Below are positions 58,545 through 64,000 of a stretch of 64,000 nt of DNA, piece by piece. The DNA lies in contig NC_052508.1 in assembly GCF_014356525.2 (NCBI RefSeq), positions 50,013,858 to 50,077,857 on the forward strand, in the 5' to 3' direction. A program made the translations under genes and the position numbers. Each line of letters opens with the position of its first letter. Position 1 is the first letter of the stretch. The notes beneath the pieces were generated by a model, which worked only from the letters and a program-made list of their open reading frames with translations, did no database searches and was not told the origin of the DNA. This DNA is from Nilaparvata lugens. Taxonomy: Eukaryota > Arthropoda > Insecta > Hemiptera > Delphacidae.

Positions 58545-59460
58545 TTATTTGTGCAACTAGTGCGCAAAGTGACAGTTTGCTGCACCGAAAGAAACGTTTA
58601 CGCCCGAGCCGTAGGCGAGGGCGGAATGGTTCCTTGAGTGCAGCAGAGGAACTTTGCTCACGTATTTCACATTAAACTTTTCCTACAGTTACCATTGAAT
58701 ATGAGAAGTGGTTGATTAAATGATTATGGGTAAAATGATGGCTGAAATCCATCAAATGTTAGTGTGTGTGATGCTGTTATTAATAACAACCCTAATTCAT
58801 TTAAAAAATAATAATCCAATTGAAGTTGAAAATTCTCAGCAAAAGTTCTCATTTTTATTCATTCAAGAATCAGAAAAAATACAGATAGAACAAAAAATTC
58901 GCATTCAAAATACACGCCAACAGCTGATTGGGATGGCTGCAAGATGGCTGAACCGACAAGCGCGCGACCAAGCGGGAAGAATCATACCTAAGTTTGTTTC
59001 ATCCAGCTACTGAAACAGGATTCAGAAATTTCGTCTTTTGCTTAAATTACCGAGAAAAATGCTCAAAGTAAACTGAAAAATATTTATGAAAATAACATAG
59101 ACAACAGATAATATTTATTGTAGTATTGTTATGTTTTTTATTATTTTTATTTATATGAATATCGAACGGTAATCATTTAACCTCAAAATTCGAATTTTAT
59201 AATATATATTTGCTACTTTTCTCATTTCTTGCAGTTGAAATAATGATTATCAATAGAAAAGAACTATTATTTATTATTAAATGTTGAGAATTCGTAAATG
59301 ATGATTATTTAATTATGATTTAGATGAACATTATTCTTGTTTTGGATTTCTAGATTGGGATTTTATCATAAATGTAGGGTAGCCATTGAGATGATTCTTA
59401 TCTAAATCTAACCACAGTCATTGTTACCAACTTAATTTTTGTTTTCATGCACTAATCTAA
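58545..59460. mobile_element. Same repeat, copy 3, right end deleted
   Basis: Corresponds to 47338-48230 within the large duplication. The right end and flanking tandem repeats (48230-48690 equivalents) are missing. Confidence 0.65.
58720..59013 (+). CDS. Small unassigned ORF inside repeat, 97 codons
   Basis: Right-hand copy of the 47512-47793 ORF, sharing EKIQIEQKIRIQNTRQQLIG and AARWLNRQAR. The 29.8 kb repeat copy has the same GTGTGTGTGATGCTG as here, so the longer form is probably ancestral. Confidence 0.3.
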   Translation: MIMGKMMAEIHQMLVCVMLLLITTLIHLKNNNPIEVENSQQKFSFLFIQESEKIQIEQKIRIQNTRQQLIGMAARWLNRQARDQAGRIIPKFVSSSY

Positions 59461-60183
59461 TCAGACTGACTCAAAGTCCTTCTCTACTAAAAAATTCCAT
59501 AAACTGTATAAAATCATTTACACACTGTATTTATTACGAGTGACACCGTTTTTCTATGTTGCACCGGCATCTACAGACTGACTCAAAGAAACAATTGAAG
59601 GTCACATCGAATTTGAACGAAGTCACACACCTCAACATTAGACTGGCCACTAACGACATGACATGTTCTGCATGTTGTCATCAGCGAGAGACTTCGATCA
59701 AAAAACAGCTGTTTGCCAGTAGCTTCTAACATAGAATACACAATAAATTAACTAAAGGAAAAGTACAATAATAATTTCAAATCAAATTTATTTTTTATTT
59801 ATTTCATGTTAAAAACCAAATACATTTCAAAAAAAATTATAAACATTTTCTTCCATGCATGGGCAGAATGCCTGTGTGCAGGAAAGAGTAACAATCTGAA
59901 TAGTTCATAAGTTAACATAATGACAAACATGACAATATATGTGACATCGAATAGAGTAGTGAAGAGGAAATAAACAACAAAGAATCGAAGATAAAAACCC
60001 TAACCTCAAAAACGTTCAACTTTACAGTTTTGTGTTGTGGTACTTTTCCATGATGAAAAACACAAAGCAAAACCTTTTGCTGTGATGACACAACAATGTA
60101 AGATGACATGTGTGTACTCAAATCATACATGTGCTGTCGTTAGTGGCCAGCCTTAGACATAGAAATAATTGTATATGCTTTAC

Positions 60184-60386
60184 CTGGAAGAAGACGGTGA
60201 AATAGATGACAGCGATGGTGGTGGTGACAAACATGGGTTGCAGCTTGACGCGGTGTGGGTCGATGAGCAGAACCAGCGCAAATGCGACTGCGCCGCGCAG
60301 CCCGCCGTACGACATCACGAACTTGTCCACCTTGTTCAGTTTGTACAGTCGAAACTCGTTCACCAGAGCCGTCAGGATTATTACAC
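60184..60386 (-). CDS. NHE cassette exon B, right copy
   Basis: A 203-nt exon after GTTGCACAG, ending in phase 0 before GTAAAG. It encodes VIILTALVNEFRLYKLNKVD, then KFVMSYGGLRGAVAFALVLL, then IDPHRVKLQPMFVTTTIAVIYFTVFFQ across the last membrane helices. YGGLRGA is the signature of the penultimate helix region of NHE exchangers, with the invariant Arg present. It is identical in protein to 49409-49611; one silent Ala codon differs (GCG here, GCT there). Confidence 0.95.
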
Positions 60387-61346
60387 CTGTGCAACGAGAC
60401 CAAAATTATGATAAATTATTAATGAAATTTAAATTACTGTAATTATTTATTACAGATACAAATTCGATTTTCTATTCATATATTGCATGGAAATATATGT
60501 ATTGAAAATGGAATAATTGTATTGGAAAAACGTTTTGAAGAATGAGGCCTGGTTGTACAAAAGTCTGTTAATTAAAATCATGATTAAATTCCATGTGAAT
60601 CAATTAGAGAAGGGTGCTCTTAAAATAAGGTTCTCTTGGTTCTCGTGGCATTTAATCTTAACTTGAAATATTAAGTTATCTCGTGGCATTTAATTTTTAA
60701 CTGAACAGACTTTTGTGCAACTGGGTATAAGAATATCTATTTTTTGTTATTCATTTATTTGATACAAACACGTTTCATTGTAATGTCATATCAGAACAAA
60801 TGATCTATTTTGTTGAATCTTTTTTCTTCAGTATAATAAAATTAAAAAACTAATAATGTTTCATAAGAGAAAAAACTGTTACCTTGGGGTAGCCTGATGT
60901 ATGTATGATAAATCTGATTCTCTTTAGATAGATGAACTACTAGTAACTTGTGAGATCTTGTCTAATTTGCTTTTAGACAAACTTCAAAGTTGAAGCATAT
61001 CCCTCAATTGGTGTGCATTTAAAATCTAAAGTCTCACCGAAACTGATTCTGTCTTATAATGGTGATGATACGCACTCAGCATTAAGTTTAAATGAATCTT
61101 GACTCGAACCGAATGCACGCTAGACTGCTGCTGCTGATCTTTAGTCGCAGAAATCTATCTATTGAAAATGTATCATTATATATTAATGCACATAACCAAA
61201 TCCTGGCTACGTGCCTGGAAGTGAGTCTTTACTAAATTTGTCTTTTGAATAAATAAATTATCATTGTAAATTGTAATCAGGAATAATTATTGTATAATAT
61301 AGATTTTCTGTATATTTCCGTGAGATTAATAGTTGTTGTGACTCAC

Positions 61347-61564
61347 CGATAGCCCTGAAAATGGAGCAGAATGCGATGGTGAGCACGACAAACCAGGTGT
61401 TCCAGTCGTGACTGTCGTTGACCGTGGCCACGCCCAGGAACATGAAGATGATCGTCTCCGAAGAGGAACTCAACATCTTCATCGCGTACTTCACAGTCGT
61501 GTGCGACTTGTGCGAAATGTTCGCCTCCACATAGTTTTTCATTGTGATGCCGCAGAATGTTATT
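61347..61564 (-). CDS. NHE cassette exon A, right copy
   Basis: A 218-nt exon between TTATTGCAG and the donor GTGAGT. It encodes [20 protein letters not shown], then [35 protein letters not shown] and a hydrophobic stretch ending FRAIG. The [11 protein letters not shown] block is one of the most conserved parts of animal plasma-membrane NHEs, and the stretch spans about two membrane helices. It begins with one base that completes the preceding Ala codon and ends one base into a Gly codon. The protein is identical to that of the left copy at 50662-50879; the only exon difference is a silent Tyr codon, TAT here and TAC there. Confidence 0.94.
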
Positions 61565-62624
61565 CTGCAATAAGAAGAATATTCAGATAATGCAAAAATT
61601 GACTTATAAAAATATAATATAAATTTTTCTCATTTCATTTAAAAGTGTGAAATGAAAGACTCAATCAATTCAAGTGATGAATGCCGATTAATGCCTATTC
61701 ATGCACAGATTAGCTTGACGATATATTCAATGAGGAATAATAGTTTCTGTTGTGATGCATGGTTCCATAGAAATTCATTGTTATACTGCAGAATTCTATA
61801 CTGAAAATACAAAGAAAAATGAATGATAAGTTCTGAAATATTTCTCACAAAAGATGAAGATGAGATAATTTCATGACATTCGAGAACATCATTATTATAG
61901 AATAGAAGTGTAAAGAACAGAATTCATTAATTTTGTATTTCAAGTGAAATTACTATTCTCTCAATGTCTTTCCAAGCTTTAATTTTCATTAGAAAGCAAA
62001 TCGAAAAAAAATTATGGATGAAAATAAATTCAATGCCGAGTTATGGTACTGAATAATCATTTATAGTAAAGAATAAATTCTGATAGAATCATGTTTTTTA
62101 ATCAATTTTACTATTGATTTTTGAACATTATGCTTAGACCGTTGTATTCAAGTGACATGTGACCTTTTTTATTTTGTCAGCATTTGAAACCATAAGTTAA
62201 TTGAGAGATAAAGAAACATTTGCTTAAGTGAATACAGTGTTGATTTTATTTTTCATAATTTAGGGAAGATTAAAGATGTGGATGATTTGAAAAATAAGTG
62301 TCACAAATTATTCATCAATCGAACTCAAATATCATTTTTCAAAACATCTCACAATGTTAACAGGAGTGAAGAGATGAAAATCACCGTCATTCGACAGATA
62401 TTGTTATTTGAATTTTATCTAATAAATTGTTATATTCTCAATGCCACTATGCCAGCTATACACTGAGAAAATGAAATTCGAGTTGAGCCGACTTGACAGG
62501 AGAGACCTCGACACTGAGCCAATGGCTGTTTCACACTTAACTATCCACGGCCTTAACTTTACACAATTTATTGACCTCCGATTGGCTGAGAATCAGCTGT
62601 TGATGGGAATTCATCAATCAGATA

Positions 62625-62791
62625 AGGGCCAAGCCACATTAAGCGTTTTTCAGGCGTTTCTGCGCTGGTGGCGGAAGAGTCGGCAGGGCAGGAAGCTGAC
62701 TGGGTAGCTGATAATTGATTAGCCAATCGAAGAGCTTCCTGCCCTGCCGACTCGTCCACCAGTGCAAAAACGCTTCATGTGGCTTGGCCCT
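62625..62791. repeat. Hairpin MITE, AGGGCCAAGCCAC ends, right
   Basis: Duplicate of 52002-52163 with a more complete left arm (ACATTAAGCGTTTTTCAGGC). The mismatches differ between the copies. Confidence 0.8.
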
Positions 62792-62913
62792 AATTCTGTG
62801 TGTCGCCCGATAAATAATGCAATTTTCAAGGGCACCTGGAGGCAGAGCACGGTATATAGAAGAAGACGGTAGGTGTCACGCGCATGTTTGTGCTAAATTT
62901 CCGGTGTAGCTGA

Positions 62914-63158
62914 CGTCATTTTATATCCAATTATCTGTTTTTAACAAATAAGTTTCATAAATTAGCAATAGGTGTTGAAAACCTCGGTTGGTGGCGATGA
63001 CGCAATCTAGCTTGCACACACTTTGCATGACCCCTACTGTTTTCATCTAAATACCGTGAGGCAGAGTACTCATTCATGTGTGGAACCAACAATAGATTGG
63101 AAAATGAATGTGTTAGCGGTATTTTACAATATCCCTGCCTAACTCTGGAACATATGGT
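62914..63158. other. NHE intron upstream of cassette
   Basis: Unique sequence joining the right duplication to the repeated donor segments; nothing recognised. Confidence 0.5.
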
Positions 63159-63570
63159 TTGAATGGTACTGACGCAAGTATGGGAATGTGCAGTTCTAAT
63201 GAAGTAAATGTACAGCTCTAGAAAATGAAGAAAATGCACAACTCTAATCGAGGCCTACACTGGACTTGTTCGTTGTGACATGAACAATAAAAATTCGATT
63301 GCAACTTGAATACTGTACAAGCATAAAAGTAATGTTCTATAAATGTACATGACCAATGTACGGTCGGTTTGGAACATATTTTGGTTTCAATGGTACTGAC
63401 GCAAGTATAGGAAATTTACAGCTCTAATCGAGGCCTACACTGTACTTGTTTGTTGTGACATGAACAATAAAAATTCGATTGTAACTTGAATACTGTACAA
63501 GCATAAAAATAATGGTCTACAAATCTAATCTACAAGACACAATTACGGTCGGTTTGGTACTGACGCAAGT
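63159..63570 (-). repeat. Tandem copies of an exon 5' splice-site segment
   Basis: GGTACTGACGCAAGTAT, which spans the donor of exon 63565-63821, recurs at about 63165 and 63393 in the intron. Between them lie long direct repeats (TCTAATCGAGGCCTACACTG and TTGTGACATGAACAATAAAA). Spacings are about 228 and 165 bases. Confidence 0.85.
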
Positions 63571-63821
63571 ATGCCAGACATGTGGAAGATCTCGGCGTTG
63601 AGGTAGGCGAGGTAGGCCATGACGAAGATGAAGATGGGCTCGATGACGCGCACCTGGTGCGTGAAGCGGGTGACCAGGCCGGTGAGGAAGCCCCAGATGA
63701 CCCCGATTAGGGTGCCACCTATCGCCACCACGAAGAACGACGCCAGTCCAGACAGCAGGTCCGTGTAGGTGATGTTGGCCGGGCCCATTGTGTTGTACGT
63801 TTCGAACATGTGGTACAGCAC
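63565..63821 (-). CDS. NHE exon 1 of window: middle transmembrane helices
   Basis: A 257-nt exon that starts in phase 0 after TTTTGTGTAG and ends two bases into an Ala codon before the donor GTCAGT. It encodes VLYHMFETYN, the possible glycosylation site NIT, a hydrophobic helix around GLASFFVVAIGGTLIGV, then TRFTHQVRVIEPIFIFVMAY and AEIFHMSGILA. In NHE proteins the segment before VLYH carries the Asn-Asp ion-binding motif, so that motif should be in the exon just off the right edge. Its last two bases (GC) are completed to Ala by the first A of either copy of the next exon. The donor GTCAGT is non-optimal, and copies of this donor recur in the following intron. Confidence 0.95.
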
Positions 63822-64000
63822 CTACACAAAAAAAATGATAAAAGAAATGAGGTGAATTGAATTGAAATTTTCTTTTCTCGAAATAAAACATAGGTATGAA
63901 AATGATAACATTTGTAATAAAAATTGGAGGCTCCTCTCGTGGGCACAGCTGCCTGTTATGTGTGAAAGGAGCGAGTTGAAATAGAACCAATATTTAACTT
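63822..64000. other. NHE intron at right edge
   Basis: Polypyrimidine acceptor region on the minus strand followed by AT-rich intron; no further exon in the window. Confidence 0.7.

Larger units (their letters stand above)
56869..62913. repeat. Large duplication, right copy
   Basis: Starts within TTTGTAAATCATCAAGCTAT and ends at GTGTAGCTGAC, after which the sequence (GTCATTTTATATCC) leads to the upstream NHE exon. Its first part (56869-57690) matches unit 1 of the nested duplication more closely than unit 2, for instance CAGAACAG and AGCACTCCCGG. Confidence 0.9.
12266..63821 (-). other. Na+/H+ exchanger gene (NHE3 / Nhe2-like), 3' two thirds
   Basis: This is the gene span assembled from 19 exons read on the minus strand (16 if only one duplicated cassette is counted). 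The family exchanges extracellular Na+ for intracellular H+ across the plasma or apical membrane. Identification rests on unmistakable family blocks: VLYHMFETYN and RVIEPIFIFV in the first exon, [28 protein letters not shown], and GIEDILGHHGNHH. The splice phases fit at every junction I checked; only the donor at about 28572 is weak. With one cassette the visible coding part is about 851-857 codons including the stop. The upstream exons, including the one with the family's Asn-Asp transport motif, lie beyond the right edge. The long tail is more like the epithelial NHE3 class than the short-tailed organellar exchangers. No promoter is visible. Confidence 0.93.

Overview
The window looks like animal nuclear DNA, most probably from an insect of the Hemiptera. 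It is AT-rich, exons are short and spliced, introns are kilobases long, and foldback (hairpin) elements and retrotransposon debris are dense. Two dispersed repeats look like families I associate from memory with planthopper genomes: one ending in CTTTCCTTGCC and one containing CGCCCGAGCCGTAGGCGAGG. That species guess is unverified.

One host gene dominates. On the minus strand, from 63821 down to 12266, lie the downstream two thirds of a plasma-membrane Na+/H+ exchanger of the NHE3 / Drosophila Nhe2 type. The first exon seen (63565-63821) starts just after the place where the family's conserved Asn-Asp transport motif is expected, so the 5' part of the gene is off the right edge. The exons that follow encode the last transmembrane helices (YGGLRGA motif), the CHP-binding helix (GIEDILGHHGNHH) and a long, Ser-rich and basic cytoplasmic tail ending at a TAG at 12266-12268. 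All splice phases join without a break except one uncertain donor near 28572.

The main oddity is that three consecutive exons (218 + 203 + 161 = 582 nt, 194 codons) occur twice, at 46785-50879 and 57997-61564. The copies differ by two silent bases in the exons and by scattered substitutions and indels in the introns. Because 582 is divisible by three, either cassette or both in series would keep the frame. The copies are separated by 4.6 kb holding a truncated BEL/Pao retrotransposon. The arrangement could be a real exon-cassette duplication or two haplotypes joined in the assembly. A second, nested 2.37 kb tandem duplication lies at 42218-46475.

Layout from left to right: 1-300, unassigned coding-like fragment on the minus strand; 991-3948, intact non-LTR retrotransposon ORF (endonuclease + reverse transcriptase); 4-10 kb, AT-rich and nearly featureless; 10.5-12.04 kb, MITE-like and terminal-inverted-repeat elements and a hairpin in the presumed 3' UTR; 12.27-35.6 kb, tail exons with repeats in the introns; 36-42 kb, further tail exons and foldbacks; 42-63 kb, the duplicated region with the BEL fragment; 63.16-63.82 kb, the first visible exon next to repeated copies of its 5' splice site. 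I saw no tRNA, rRNA or CRISPR array.
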